Shown here piece by piece: positions 25,205 through 42,324 of a DNA stretch of 64,000 nt. This DNA comes from Archegozetes longisetosus (taxonomy: Eukaryota > Arthropoda > Arachnida > Sarcoptiformes > Trhypochthoniidae), in contig JAEMBT020000004.1 in the NCBI GenBank assembly GCA_018873245.2, positions 6,551,073 to 6,615,072 on the forward strand, read 5' to 3'. The translations under genes and the position numbers were made by a program. The notes below the pieces were generated by a model. It made no database searches, was not told the origin of the DNA, and saw nothing but the letters and a program-made list of their open reading frames with translations. The stretch's first letter is position 1. The number at the start of each line of letters is the position of its first letter.

Positions 25205-28200
25205 ATGATTTTATTAGTGACTCTATTGAATCGCTGTAGTGAACACCAGTCACTATTACTTACTCTAATTTTTGTCCAAACTATATCAATAGTAAGTTAT
25301 GTTTTATTTGCCTTACTTTCTAATAATAATTTTGTGGTTGTTTTTGAGTAATTAACTTTCAATACTACTAGAACTCGATTTATTGAAGCGACTAACCAGC
25401 AATTTTAATATTTTAAGTTGTCAATCTCAAGTAATCCTTTAATTTAGAACTTTAGCAATGAAAATTATTTTCAAAATTTAGAAATACTGAGATAAGTAGG
25501 ATTTTTAGCAACAGACTCCTTATAATTATAGTATATTTTCTTAAGTAGAGTTTGATAAATAAATAGATCTGTATAATATCATAATTAAACAAATACAAAC
25601 ATAGCTTGTGTTAAAACTGAATCGGATGTCAAGGAAAGTAAAAAATAATTAATTAATTCTCAATGAAATACCTAAAAAATTGGAACAACACCTTAAATAA
25701 ATAGGATCACAATTATTGAAGGCTAATACACTCCTACACATACCTATTCTGTATCACTTTATTTTACTTTCTCTCTAAATCATTTAATTCTAATTCATTG
25801 TAATTGTCCTTAGGTTTTGTCTCAATCATCAAATAATGAGCAAGAATTCAACCCATCGGTGACCGCGAGATGTGAACGAGGATTAATGAACATAGCGGTG
25901 GTCACAACTGAACCATTCAATGGTCTGATACATACTCGAGACTTTAGAAAGTCTCCCTGTTTGGCGTATGGCAATGGCTCTACAAACACCACTTTGACCA
26001 TTAACCTTCTCGCTAAACCTGATGACCCTAACTTTTGTGGAGCTCATAAACTAAAGGTAACTTTCATTCAATAAGTTGTCTAATTTAAGTACTATCCAAC
26101 GCTTCCTATCAATAAATATTTCAATTTTAAATCAGAAAGTATGCAATCCTTGAGAAAACTTTGTTCATAATACTTACCAAGGATTCAATTTTTCACAGTC
26201 ATTCCACCATAATTACTATCTGATACTTTATAAAGAATATTAACCGTACTTCTCAACAATTTTTTATGTCAAAATCATTTTAATAAAAATGACTATATCT
26301 GGCAAAATTAGGAAACTTCTAGATTTTCATGCCATCAAGTTTACTTTCAAACATTTAAGTCAACTTTTTTGTATTTTCATTAAACTTCAAGTTGTTTAGG
26401 CAAACTTTATTTGTTTTGATTGCCTACATTGCCAAAGTTGATTAATTATTTAATAGCTTCCTAAATACATTCAAACAATTTGTGTCAAATTTAAGTTCAA
26501 AATACAATTTGAAATTTAGCAAAAGCTAATCAGTAGAAAGTTTGACAATTCAAATTTTTTTGCAATTTAGAAAATGATTGAAATTCAAACTAAAGTTTCG
26601 ATAGCTGACAGCATCACGAAGTAAATAATTGAAAGCTTAGAAAATTGAGAAACATTTGATGAAATAAATTAGTGAAAGTAATCTTTTTCACATTAAGAGC
26701 AACTATTAGTTCTAACTGAAAAGTTTGAAATAAAGTTGAAAAAAGTTTAAAATGAAACGGAAACACTTTACAGTACACTCAACTGTTCTCTTTTAAACTT
26801 AAATCCTTAAATATTTATCAGTTTTGGTATCTTACGTCTTAGTTCATGACTATCAAATTCTGTTCTGATCTACTTTTATTTAATGGCACAAAAAAATTAT
26901 TTCTAATAATTTATGGCAAACTTCATCGTTAAGTTATTTTTTAGAGAAAAGCAATTTTCAGATGGCATTTTAAACTTATTCAATAATGGAAATTTTTTAG
27001 AAAGCAGTTAGTATATTAGGCATAATTAATATTTTCACATTAATAATAAAATTATGTATTTTTCTATCATGAATAGCGTAAAGTGAATCAAAATATAATA
27101 AACGGATTACTTGTCATTAAAAATGCATAAAGACATCATTTTTTGTTTAGGGAAAACCAAAGTCATTATCTTGGTAATGATTGAGAATAAGTATTAAAGC
27201 GTAATTTTATCGAAACTTCAGCTTGAAATAATAAAATTTTAGTCAAACATCTTAATAGAGAGGAGGACTTTAGAAATAAGGCAATGAGAATACCTACACA
27301 TAAACACTTGACATAAACTGAAAGATAATATAGTAAGTAATTAGGATAAAGATTTGCTGTTTTTGCAGGGATCGGAAGAGAGAACTGTAGCGCTTTCGGT
27401 ACGTCTTCATAAAACATTAGAGCTGTCAGAGGACAAATTTTTCATAATAACGTGCGCTCAATCCGGATTTAGAAACGCTCGGTAAGTATCGCTTATTATG
27501 AGATTGACTGAGAACATTAATGAAGTCTATCTAACAATTATTTTTATAGTTAGCTCTAAATTTAGCTTAAACTACCCTTAGATGTGCTACAATGATAGGT
27601 CATTGACTTTAGAAAAGTAAATTTACTCATAATAGTATGAGTTACAAATACTTAACGTTAGTTATTATCCGTGTTGTTTATTTTGGTAATAACACTGTGT
27701 TTTATTATGCATTCAGACAATCTTAAATCATCTCAAATTTCAATCTTTTAGGAATGAGTTGTCGCGCGTTTCACTTAAGCTTTTGGATAAGGGACAAAAA
27801 GTAGTCCGTTTAGTCCATGGAAACCAATACACATTTAGAGCTGAAATTTCTAGTCCAGATGGTAATCATTAATCTTTCGCTTTGTCATATTATTTAGGAC
27901 TCAAAGAATTGATTTTTCTTTTAGATCTATACAGTTTAAGCGTCAAAAACTGTTTCAGTTTTACAGCCAATACTTCTGAAGTTGAATTAATAGATGCCAA
28001 CGGGTATTACTCACGAAATAGTTCTAAGATTAATAAGATTGTTGTAACTTTGTTTGACTTCCTTACAAAATAGATGTCCTAAACTTAATATAATCTCTGC
28101 CTTCACTTACAACCAAAGCCATTACGCTGAGGCCACTATATATTCTATGTTCAAATTTGCGGAAGTCAGTAAAGTTCACTTTCAATGTGATATAATCTTA

Positions 28201-28910
28201 TGTAAGACTGGCTGCCCCGAACTTCAATGCAATGGCGAAACTTCCCTAAAGGGTTCGACAAATAAAGATTCTGCTCCTAGTAAGGATTCCATACAATTAC
28301 TGGCATCGACTACAGTTTTTGTTGTGGAACCCGGAGCTGAATTATGTAAGTATTGCACAAAATAGATATAAAGGTGGCATTGAGACTGATAATCAAACTA
28401 AATCAAAATTGACAGCATCACCATACTTGCAAGAATGCACTGAATGGAGATTTCCATGGCTTATAGCCTTGTGCATAATGTTGGCTATAATGCTATTAAT
28501 CATGTTATTGGTCAATATATTTCTCTGCTCTTCATTGAGCTGTTCTTGCGTTAAGACTGAAGTGAGTCCTACTGAATATGTGATATGAATTATGAAACAA
28601 TAGATTGATTAACAAACTTGATGACTTATAGGTGGTAGAGAAAGAGCCATCAGAAATAGAAGAATACGATCCGTACAAAATCGATTGGAGCCCTAGTTCT
28701 CATTATGGTTCGAGAACATCTCTAAATAAAAACGGTTATGCATCAGGAGGTGGTTCAACACTAAACTCCCACCGTTCATATAGTGGTAACGATAGCGATC
28801 CATACGCTCCAACGTCACACTCGAGACCCCACAGTAGATATTCTGCACATTCTAGTAAATCACCGCATCCAGAGCCAAATCTGCCTCAAACACATTATAC
28901 TAGATATTAA
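25205..28910 (+). CDS. ZP-domain single-pass membrane protein (cuticle/apical matrix type)
   Basis: Exons read: 25205-25291, 25814-26056, 27369-27481, 27752-27861, 27925-28003, 28074-28345, 28374-28561, 28632-28910 (456 residues). The first exon starts with Met just after an in-frame stop and encodes a signal peptide (LLLTLIFVQTISI). ZP-N begins near VTARCERGLMNIAV and has four cysteines (RCERG, SPCLA, NFCGA, ITCAQ). ZP-C has VKNCFSF, LIDANGCP, FQCDIILCK and TGCPELQC. After a linker comes a membrane helix (PWLIALCIMLAIMLLIML) and a Ser/Tyr/Pro-rich tail with EEYDPYKIDW. Such proteins polymerise outside the cell and shape arthropod cuticle and apical membrane. No obvious dibasic furin site is seen before the helix. 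The exon 6-7 junction is the weak point: only a 28-nt intron keeps the frame. ZP assignment is firm; which subfamily is unknown. Confidence 0.88.
28346..28373 (+). other. putative 28-nt intron or frame break in ZP gene
   Basis: GTAAGT follows VEPGAEL and one base of the next codon. Reading on without splicing gives a stop at 28365. The conserved-looking downstream frame (GIETDNQTK, then the membrane helix) is restored only if a length of 1 mod 3 is removed. The acceptor atataaag at 28373 gives 28 nt. The more attractive caaaatag (28365) gives 20 nt and the wrong frame. A longer alternative with donor GTAAGG at 28280 would lose conserved residues. Confidence 0.45.
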
Positions 28911-30613
28911 GTGGAACTTCGTCTGACTTAACATTGATTGCGAGAATCGTTCAGTGCAATAACATTTTCATCTTCTATTCAATTGTCTACTTTTACGCTA
29001 ATCATGTATGAATTAAATATAAACATTTGTCACAAACATTTTATATGTGGTATACACTTGTTGATTTAGTTTAGATTTAGTTTTTATTGAATTTTCTTGT
29101 GATAAAATTGATTAATTTGAATATACATATAGTTTATTGAATGTAACATGTATTTGAGTAACTAATTACAAATAATAATTGTTAGTTTGTAAATCAATCA
29201 AACTTGTAAAATATTAGCTATTTTTATAGTTGAGAATAATATACTTAATAAGATTCTACTTGATAACTAGATTTCTAATTATATTGATTTTTACAAATTG
29301 TACATCATCTAGGTAACTTACTTGCAGTTCTATTTTAAATAAATCATTAATTCATATTAAATTTTGCTACTTTTGTAAATCAATTACATAATACATCGAT
29401 TAGTTTTCCCCTCAAACAAATTTTCAAATTCATTTTATTTGCGAATTTCGTTTTTAAGTCTAAAAAATCCTTTTTGTAAAGGTTTTTGTCTTATTTGAGT
29501 CACTTTACAAATAAAAATGAGCTAATATTGTATTTGATGTGTTATGACTAGTAGAAAGACGAACATAGGATGAAGATTTATTACAGTACTTAAAACTTTT
29601 TTATTCAATACCCCTAACTTGTTTGGTATACACAGAATACCATAGAGGCAAATTAAGCAAATTATGTACCAGTATCTGCAGTGGCCATGCCAAAGCAGCT
29701 GAGGGCGCGCAGGTACCCCCAACTCAAATCTATCGCTAAATTGACGAAATTAGTTATATATTTTGAATCATAAATTTTCTTAATTTGTTGTAATTACAAA
29801 AAAATAAAGTAAAAATAGTGAATAGTTCAAATTTGAAACCATAACGCAATAGGTTTCAGCCGGGAAAGTATATAATCAATCAAATTGAATATGAATGGTG
29901 ACTCTCCCTGGAAATTTTCTGGTTTCACCACTGAGCATTGGAAAAACCACAAGAATGAGAGTTCAAGTATGAAGTTTGATCTATGTCTTAACTTTCATAT
30001 GTTTAGAGTTGATGGATTCAATCTTGAATTTTAAACAGATAGAAAACACAATTTAGTCAGGATGTGGGTCGGTTTGAAATGTTTTTATAGTCTAATTTTG
30101 ATAGATATTAAGTCATTGAAAGACGAGTTGGAGACAAGTCTTTAGCATAAGTAGTAGTTTGAAGTTTAGAGGATCAAAATGGACTCGAAATTGGGACGAT
30201 TTTTCTGTATAAATAACTTGAACTCTAGCTCTCAAGTTAAGAGTATAAGGAACGCATTGCGAAAACATTCCTTAACTACTCAAAAACGTATTAAACGTAA
30301 TTAAAGTATTAAAAATTCATAACGGAAGTCTACTCTAGCGATCAAGTTAAATAAAAATTAGGATTATTCTGCGCCAAATAAAGATATTCTGAAAAGTTTA
30401 CAAAAGAGTTTATTGTTCAGAAATTGTGGACAAGAATGCAGCCACTTATTTACACGTGAAGTCAACATATTAGTAAAACTATACAAACCCATTCTATGAA
30501 AATCAAAAAAAAAATTAATAGTAAGCTATAAATAGAGAAAATTTGTTTGAATGAAAAAATTTTCTTAACAGTAAATTCATAGTTAACTTATGCGAAAATA
30601 AAATCATTGCTTA
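28911..30613. other. intergenic, convergent 3' flanks
   Basis: AT-rich DNA between the ZP gene (plus) and the PKC-like gene (minus). It carries AATAAA at 29338-29343 on the plus strand and AATAAA on the minus strand at 30409-30414. No coding or repeat signal is seen; a 66-codon minus frame at 29522-29722 has no recognisable motif. Confidence 0.55.
29338..29343 (+). terminator. poly(A) signal AATAAA, ZP gene
   Basis: Canonical hexamer about 430 bases past the ZP stop codon; an ATTAAA at 29012-29017 is a closer alternative. Confidence 0.4.
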
Positions 30614-34988
<4,375 letters not shown>

Positions 34989-36198
34989 TTTCTAGTTATT
35001 GATCATCTATCTTGAGTGAAAAGTTTTACATTTTGTCAAAAACCGTACTCAATATTAGTTTGAATCAAGTCGATTATTAGTCAATCACTCGAAACTATCG
35101 TAAAATCTGAGAATATCCTATATTATCGATTGAATCGAGAATAGAGCCCAAACTTTTATGAGCTGAAAGTCAAACTTTAAAGACTGGAATTCAAAGCTTC
35201 ATTGATTTGGCTTCATTGCTATAATCAGCACTATATGCGCTTGACTTTTTACGCGCAAACACGTATTTATTTATACCAAAGCAGTATATTTTAAAAACCA
35301 ACCAAAAATCAAAGCAAAAAACACTTACTTTACGTGATCGAATAGATGACACTTTTTGTAGGCATTTATCAGTTTTAGATTTTTAAGGGTCACAAGCACA
35401 ATAACTTAAGACTCAGTCTAAGTATGAGAAAATGTGCTGATCAACAATAAACCAACTCTAATGAGATCTTAAATTAAATAATGAGTATAAAATCTAGTGG
35501 TAGGTTTAAACTAAGAATCAGTGTATAGCCGTTCACGTGAGAAGGTAGAGGCTTTATGCAATGAAACTTCTCGCGTAACAGTCTCTTTCCCGAGCTATCC
35601 CACTTTGCATGTGCAGCACATCTACTGTGTATTTATAGACATTGTGCCACAATCTTAGTTCAATTTCTTTCATGATCTAAATCCAGCTCTTTTACAATGC
35701 AGTAGTAAAACACTATGTTTAAAAGCTCTATAAATTATTCCTCTAAACAATCAATTAGAGCTTAAATAGAATTTAATGCAACCTAATCAAGAGCTCTTTG
35801 TTTTATGAATCGAACTTAATGTAAATTACTTTTAATAAGAGTAAACTTTGTCTAAAGTTTATAAATCATTCGGATTACAACTAAATTAAATAACGATCTA
35901 GAGTTACATACGTCAGCATTTTTTGAAAAATAAAACACTAATACACTTGTAGTTTTGTTTTTGTTAAATGCATAACACTATATCTTTATCATATTAAGAC
36001 TCTATGAGAGTTCTTAATATAGAATTTTCTAACTTGTTGACTAAATGCAAAACTAGCGTAACATTAAGTCATAATTATGACGTCAATAGAAACAAGTCTT
36101 AATTTCTATAAAATACTGTCAAGTTTTTATTCGACCTAATGGACAAATATTTACAAATTTAAACTATACAGCGATATAGAGTCTACATAGATAGTCTT
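34989..36198. other. upstream region of PKC-like gene
   Basis: AT-rich DNA between the PKC-like start and the RBM5/10 stop (same strand). I looked for C1-domain exons (a spaced His/Cys pattern) on the minus strand and saw none. The minus-strand AATAAA at 36126-36131 belongs to RBM5/10. The rest should be the PKC-like promoter and 5' untranslated region. Confidence 0.5.
36126..36131 (-). terminator. poly(A) signal AATAAA, RBM5/10
   Basis: Canonical hexamer on the minus strand about 70 bases beyond the stop codon at 36199. Confidence 0.6.
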
Positions 36199-39100
36199 TC
36201 ATTCACTGAGTTCTTTAAATCTTTGTTGCATTGTTCGACGAACCGCATCTTTATAGGACTCGCCTATGAATTTAAAGACAATTATACTTTAGTTCAGTTT
36301 AACACTAAATTTACGAAAAACATAAGACAACAATAGTTACCGGAATATGTAGTGGAACGCATTCCGAGTCCAACTCCCTCTTTCCTTCTTTCAACTTCTA
36401 TAATATCAGACATTCCTAAAAGTTGGCAAAAATGAGTAAAAAAACTAGAGAAATGCTTAAAAGTCAAAGTCATTCTTAAAAACCTTGATTTGTTTTTCCA
36501 AGTCCAGTGCCTTCAGTCTAAAAAGATGAGAAATGATAGTCAGTTGAAAAAGTGATTAAAACGTCAAGCTATTTAGTACTAACCCAACCCATGGCTTTCA
36601 ACATTTTATTTCCAATATTATCTTCAGAAATGGGGGTTTGTTTCAGTTGAACAGTAGTATCACTGATGGAAGGCCGATCTTCGAATTCACTCAAGTATTT
36701 AGTCTTTAATTTACTAATTTCTGGTGTTTCAGGAATGCCATATTTTTTGCGTCGCTCTTTGGCCCTATCTCTATAATTGGCCTAAAAATGAAAGCATAAA
36801 AATACATTAAAGATTTCAACTAAAACCCCATCTTATCTATAGCTTTTGGCACTACTCATAATAGCGCATCTGTACTCGATAGAATAATTACCTCTCTTTC
36901 ACTTCTCTCCAATTCTTCAATTTGTTCTTCAGACAACTTGGATCGCTTCAAAGCCATCAAATTTGTCTAAAAATAAAAATTTTGATAATTGGTAATAAAG
37001 TGCTTAACACATCGTTGGGTGACTGCTATAAAGCCCTAGCTCTAGTTGAAATGACATTAGAGATAGGACTTTATAGTACTCTCCCGACAAAATGTTTCTC
37101 TGGAGTGGATTGTGGAAAGTATTTAAATTTGTTTACTTTGTGCAAATCTGAAAGCTGTTGATGTTTAGTGAGAAGTTCTGGACTGGAAAACTGTCTTTTA
37201 CACAAAAGACATGCTAATTTATCCCAATCTGTTAACCGTTTCTCTTCTGCCTTTATTATTTCATATGGACTTGAAGACAATTGATTTGTGGTATCAGCAC
37301 TGAGAGACGATTTTAATTCTGCAGCCCTCAAATGTTGTTGCATAGCTTCGAGAGCTAACAATTCTGCCTCTGCGTCAGACACTTGTTTTTCTAGCAATGA
37401 AAATCCCGCGTCTGCAGTCGGGTTTTTAATAGAATAAGATTGTGTTGACTCAATGTTGGGAACAGGCTCGTTTATTGTAGTCCATGAGCGTGCTGTCTCT
37501 TTCTTTTGGTTCAATGTCTTCGCCCACTTTTCCATATCTTTAGCAATCTTTTTAGCAATTTTTACTTTGTCTTGCTTTACATCTTTGGACTTTTCTTTCT
37601 TCTCCTCATCAGTTGTTTGAGTTTTTGAGTCAATGGGTAAATAGGTTTGATTTTTTGCATCCCAATACATGTATTGCTGGTTTTGCTTTAAATTAAAACT
37701 TTTCCTTTAGTTCAAACTAGATTAATTCATTGTATATTTTATACTAAAACTACATTTGAGTTGATCGTACATAAATTACTGATTAATTGGCGATTCAGTA
37801 TTTTAAATCTGAAATCGTTATATGACCTACTTAATATGAGATCTTTTGTCTAAATCATAACTGAATTATATCTGAAGCTATATATGAGTGCATCAAAAGA
37901 TGCACAATAGAGTGTAAGCACATTATAGGACTACAATGTGCAGTACTAGCATAATACCTCGATGTAGTGAACCGATGGAGATCGACAATTCATATTCACT
38001 ATAACGAGGTTTAACTATGAAGACATATTTATTAGTTGAATAGTATATGTTGGGACAGGGTTAGTGCATCACTATATCTAGGATTCGCTGTTAAGTTGAC
38101 TGTATCGAGGTATTACTGCAGTAAATATATCCAACAGTTGTTGCAAGCTACGCTCATATTCAAATCAAGTCAAGTAATACGCATCAATTAATGAGATATC
38201 GTGCTTATCTTGTCAAGCATTGTTACTGAACGCATTCGGAAACAACTATCGTTTGGAAATCAATTGAACTCGTTATTATAAGTGCTATAGTTTGTGAACA
38301 AGCCTCAGAAATTCTCCAATTATAATGTGCTTAACACTTGTTGAAACTTTGAATATAATTCAGAATAAAAAAAAAGTTACAAATACCGGATTGTAATAAT
38401 ACTGCGTATTTGAATCATAATAGAAACCAGTAGTTGAGTCATAGTAGTAACCCGAAGACTCATCGAATTGAAACGATGACACGACTGGCGGCTCATATCT
38501 ATTATATTCGATTCCATTTACATAAACGGAACCCAACTTTTTTGTAGTCATGCTCTTTGTTGGCATATTTTGTGCTTCATAAATTTGTTTATTATGTGCT
38601 TGCTTGTCTTCGTCTAAGTTTCTCCACTGAGCGGCAGCCAATGCAACGATTGCAGCATTTGTTGTATTAGTATTGTTGTGAGCCAATGAAGCGTTTCGTT
38701 TACCATAATTAACAGTCACCGGATAGTCGTCTATCACGAATCCGAGACTCATAGATGAAAGTAATGTAAACAATTGCGATGCTTCTAATGTGGTGTGAAG
38801 TTCTACTAAACACATTCCTCGAGATACATTATAAGTCGGATCTTTTAGTATTCGAATTGACTTGATTGGCAGCGCAGTTATTGTGCCCAAAATTGTCAGA
38901 ATTCGTTCTTCTGTTGTTTGAGGCGCAAGATTTCTCAGGAGTAAAGCTGTTTTCAAAGTATAATCAAATTTCATTTGTCCGACTCAAGTTATCATTAAGA
39001 AAATCGACAAACCATTGGTTGGCGTTGAACTGATTTCTTCTCCCGTGTCGTTTGCCATTGATTCTTCTTTAGGTGTCCCGCACTTAAAGCATTCTTCCCT

Positions 39101-41231
39101 TCTTTTAAAGTTATTGACTCCACACTAGAAATTCACAGAATCAAACATTTAGTGTCATACAAAGCTTGTTTACAAAGCATTGCCTCAAAATCATCATTTA
39201 AAAGAATGCATTTTAGTTATTCTTTTGAATAAATATCGTCTTGTTTAGTACAACGAATAAGAGATTAATATTCAACTAATTTATTGAATATTTTTGAGTT
39301 ATTGTTTTAATGACATTGACTGAAAAACCGATATACTAATACTACAAAGGATAAAAGCAATTCGTTGTCACAAATATAGAAATGGTTCAGAATTTGTAGC
39401 ATTGAACTTTCATGAATTTTCAGGTGAATCAGAAGGCCAAGAGCTAGAGCGCTAAGTCTAAATTCCTGTTTTTTAGAAAGCGTCTTTAGATTGAAAAACT
39501 AAATTTCAAGATTCAGTTCCAAGATTTATCATAACTTAGAACACAAAACGGCTCAAATGATTGGGTTAAATTTTTTTATATATCTATCGTAATTATCATA
39601 AGGAAGTCTTTGTTCTAGAATTAGAAACTTCAATGAAGACATACTTTATAACAAGACCAGTCATTCTTCATTATATTTTTATCGCCCCCGAAAGAGTCCT
39701 TTGGAATGCTGTAGTGAACTGTTGCTTCACATTCTTCATCAAAATTGACAACACCCTAGAATGAAACCAATAAATTTGCGTAAACATGAACTAATTCCAT
39801 CAACAAACAAATTCTACTGAATATTGATTGAGAGACAATTTGATTGCGTAATAAATCAAATGAATGAATCCAAAGAATGCATAATGGAATTAAGGATTCT
39901 TGTCAAAACATAGACAGATTTAATGCCATGTACTGAAGACATGGTAAAAAACAACACCTGACTTAATTCCTTCCATCGAATCGCTTGTTCAATATTTGAA
40001 AACTCGACGAATGCAAATCCTCGTGAAACACCTGCCAATATTAAATCAGCAAATATTATATACTATTGTTTTACTTTTCAAACCATATCACATCATCGTT
40101 TCTTATCAGTTACTTCACACTCATTTTTATTAGTTTATAGCTAAATTTGACAAATCCAAGTATGTCAACTTTGAAAGTTTCGAATAATTCGAGTGATCCA
40201 CAAGTTTAGAGTCAAGTTATGAGAAAGAAATTAAAGAAATTCATTTTGAATACCTGTTTCCTTTTTCCTCATTAAACGAATATCTTTCGCTTGGAGACCG
40301 TGTTCGGCCAGTTTCATGACAATCTGCAAAACAAACAAATCTAAAATACCCAAACTTCATCTAGATAATAATTAAAGCTTTACATCATTTTCACAGATAT
40401 GTGCCGCTAAACCCCTGATCATAATCGTATTGTTAGGGATTTCTTCTCTTCTATCTCTTTGATGGTAAGATCTGTCGCGATCTTTGTCTCTTTCTCTCTC
40501 ATAATTATCGTGTCCAAAATCACTCGAATTATTTGAGTAATTATTGTATTCTTCGTTATAGTATCGACCGGACTGTGTACCCGAGCCTCCATTACCACCA
40601 CTTTCTCGGTCTCTGTCTCGATCTCGGTCCCGATCCCGGTCTCGATCCCGATCTCTGTCACGACTTCTACTTCTGTCTCTTCTGTGGTGATTACGTCTAT
40701 CGCTATCATATCTGTCATAGTCTTGTGTCGAACGATGTCTTCTTGTATTATCATAGCTATCATCCTCTGAGTTATTATCATTTCTACAATAGTCCGGAGA
40801 CTAAAACAATGGGACAATTAATTAACAAAATGAGTCCACAGATTGTGGCGATCGCCGAATCAATGAATGGGTCGTTCAGGTCATCATCGAATGACTAGCA
40901 CTGACTGCCAATGACTAGCACTGCTCTCAAATGCTCACAAATCAATGGCATTTTTAAGGGTTTAATCTCAATAACTGTTTCTTTTTTACTCGATTCTCAG
41001 TTTTTTGTCAAATTCATTCATTTTCATACCCGTCGACTGTGACTGTTGTGACCCAAAGAGTGTCGAAACGATCGCTGCCTCTCATTATCCCGATGTCGAT
41101 CACGATCCCTAAAACATACAATAAGACAATTGAGTATTTTAAATTCATAAACAACATATGTTTCAAACAACAAATGAAACCGTTGCATACCTGTCACGAT
41201 TCCGATCTCTGTCTCTCGATCCGCCGGCCAT
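36199..41231 (-). CDS. RBM5/10: RNA-binding splicing regulator RBM5/RBM10
   Basis: Fourteen exons (minus): 41231-41191, 41108-41030, 40800-40384, 40323-40254, 40031-39958, 39755-39645, 39124-39013, 38982-38387, 37685-37137, 36966-36892, 36781-36584, 36517-36484, 36415-36341, 36263-36199; 831 residues against 815 in human RBM5. Domain order matches the family: Arg/Asp-rich N-terminus; RRM1 ([10 protein letters not shown] ... RGFAFVEFS); RanBP2 zinc finger [20 protein letters not shown] (C-x2-C-x10-C-x2-C); RRM2 ([17 protein letters not shown]); OCRE with repeated Tyr ([15 protein letters not shown]); C2H2 finger [18 protein letters not shown]-patch ([11 protein letters not shown] / EGTGLGK) and the family C-terminus [11 protein letters not shown]. 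It acts in early spliceosome complexes to choose exons. Intron 7 is only 30 nt. RBM5, RBM6 and RBM10 are vertebrate duplicates, so one invertebrate gene stands for the group. Confidence 0.95.
38983..39012 (-). other. 30-nt GT-AG intron in RBM5/10
   Basis: Exon 7 ends ...CCAACCAATG and the next 30 bases run from GTTTGT to CTTGAG. They contain an in-frame TGA, so they cannot be read through. Removing them joins STPTN to [11 protein letters not shown] in frame. No other acceptor keeps the RRM2 frame nearby. Confidence 0.7.
40602..40690 (-). repeat. Arg-Asp codon repeat within RBM5/10 exon 3
   Basis: Hexamer-like repeat (GATCGG/GATCGA/GACCGG) encoding about eight consecutive Arg-Asp pairs followed by RDRE. 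It is coding; the antisense open frame over it is a composition artefact. Confidence 0.85.
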
Positions 41232-42324
41232 TACTTCTATTGTACTCGTATTATTGATACTTATTCAAATCGATTCACAAATATTAATATGAATTTGGTC
41301 GCAAAATTCTTAACTAAATCATAAATTAAAATATTGTTCGATTTAAATGAAAACAACTAGATATTTAAAACTAACTTCAAAACATCAATTGTATTGAATC
41401 GATGATTGTATTGATGCAAACAGAAATATTGATAAACTATTAATTAACAGTTAGTTTGTGATAAATTTGATTTACTTTATTCAAGTGACCAACACTTCTA
41501 TTGCTTCTCAATTGAAGATCAAATAAATCGATTATTTCGGTTGACTGTCAATTGAAAAATTCGATTCTTATTTATATTTAACTAATATATATATAACGTT
41601 TTAACTATTTTTAAATATAAAATGTCTTCAATTACAACATTTCGCATTTAATTAATTGTTAAGAAAACAAAACAAATACTGAGTTTTTAAATTGAAAAAC
41701 AAACTAAATTGAAAGCAATGCTTTGCTAAATAGACATAAATTTGATCAAACAATTGACTAATTAATTAATGTGAAACACGAAACGAATCATATTTAAATT
41801 AATGATTGATAAAAGAAGATTGAGATCTGTTTATCTTTGAAGGAAATATCTGATTCATACATTAGGCAAATCACTTACTATTACTATTGTTAACTAGAGG
41901 TCGATATTATCTCCCATTTCACAATTTATCAACAAATACAAATCGAGATAACACTCAACGAAAATTTATATAATTTAAGCAAAACTCTATTAAAATAAAG
42001 AGAAGTTACCTGAATAAAATTAGTGCAATAATTATCATACTCGATAAGTATTGAAATGGGAGAACGTATGGGTCTCTATAGTAAGATTGACTAACATTTT
42101 GGTGAGGCGTGTCGTGACTTTCGGACGACAAACACTTTTCTATAATAATAATAATAGCAATTGCTGTGGAGTTGGCTCTAATGCTAAAACTACTGCCGGT
42201 TTACATATAATAGTGATCGCAAGGAGTGACTGAACTCGTACTTCACTTTAACCATAATTTAATATTTATATTTAAAAAAAATCATTAACTAATATTTAAA
42301 TTATTACCCAGTATTTAGTGACAG
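41232..42324. promoter_or_regulatory. head-to-head intergenic region, RBM5/10 and CapZ-alpha
   Basis: About 1.1 kb between two divergent start codons. It must hold both promoters and 5' untranslated regions. The DNA is very AT-rich and I can point to no TATA box or defined element. Confidence 0.5.

Noticed and set aside
29522-29722. 66-codon minus frame near 29.6 kb
   Set aside because: No motif, splice partner or relation to the flanking genes.
40419-40898. Long open frames on both strands over the RBM5/10 RD region
   Set aside because: They are other-frame shadows of the Arg-Asp hexamer repeat, which has no stops in several frames.
40891-40923. Direct repeat ATGACTAGCACTG, two copies 20 bases apart in an RBM5/10 intron
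   Set aside because: Only two copies; not a CRISPR array or mobile-element end.
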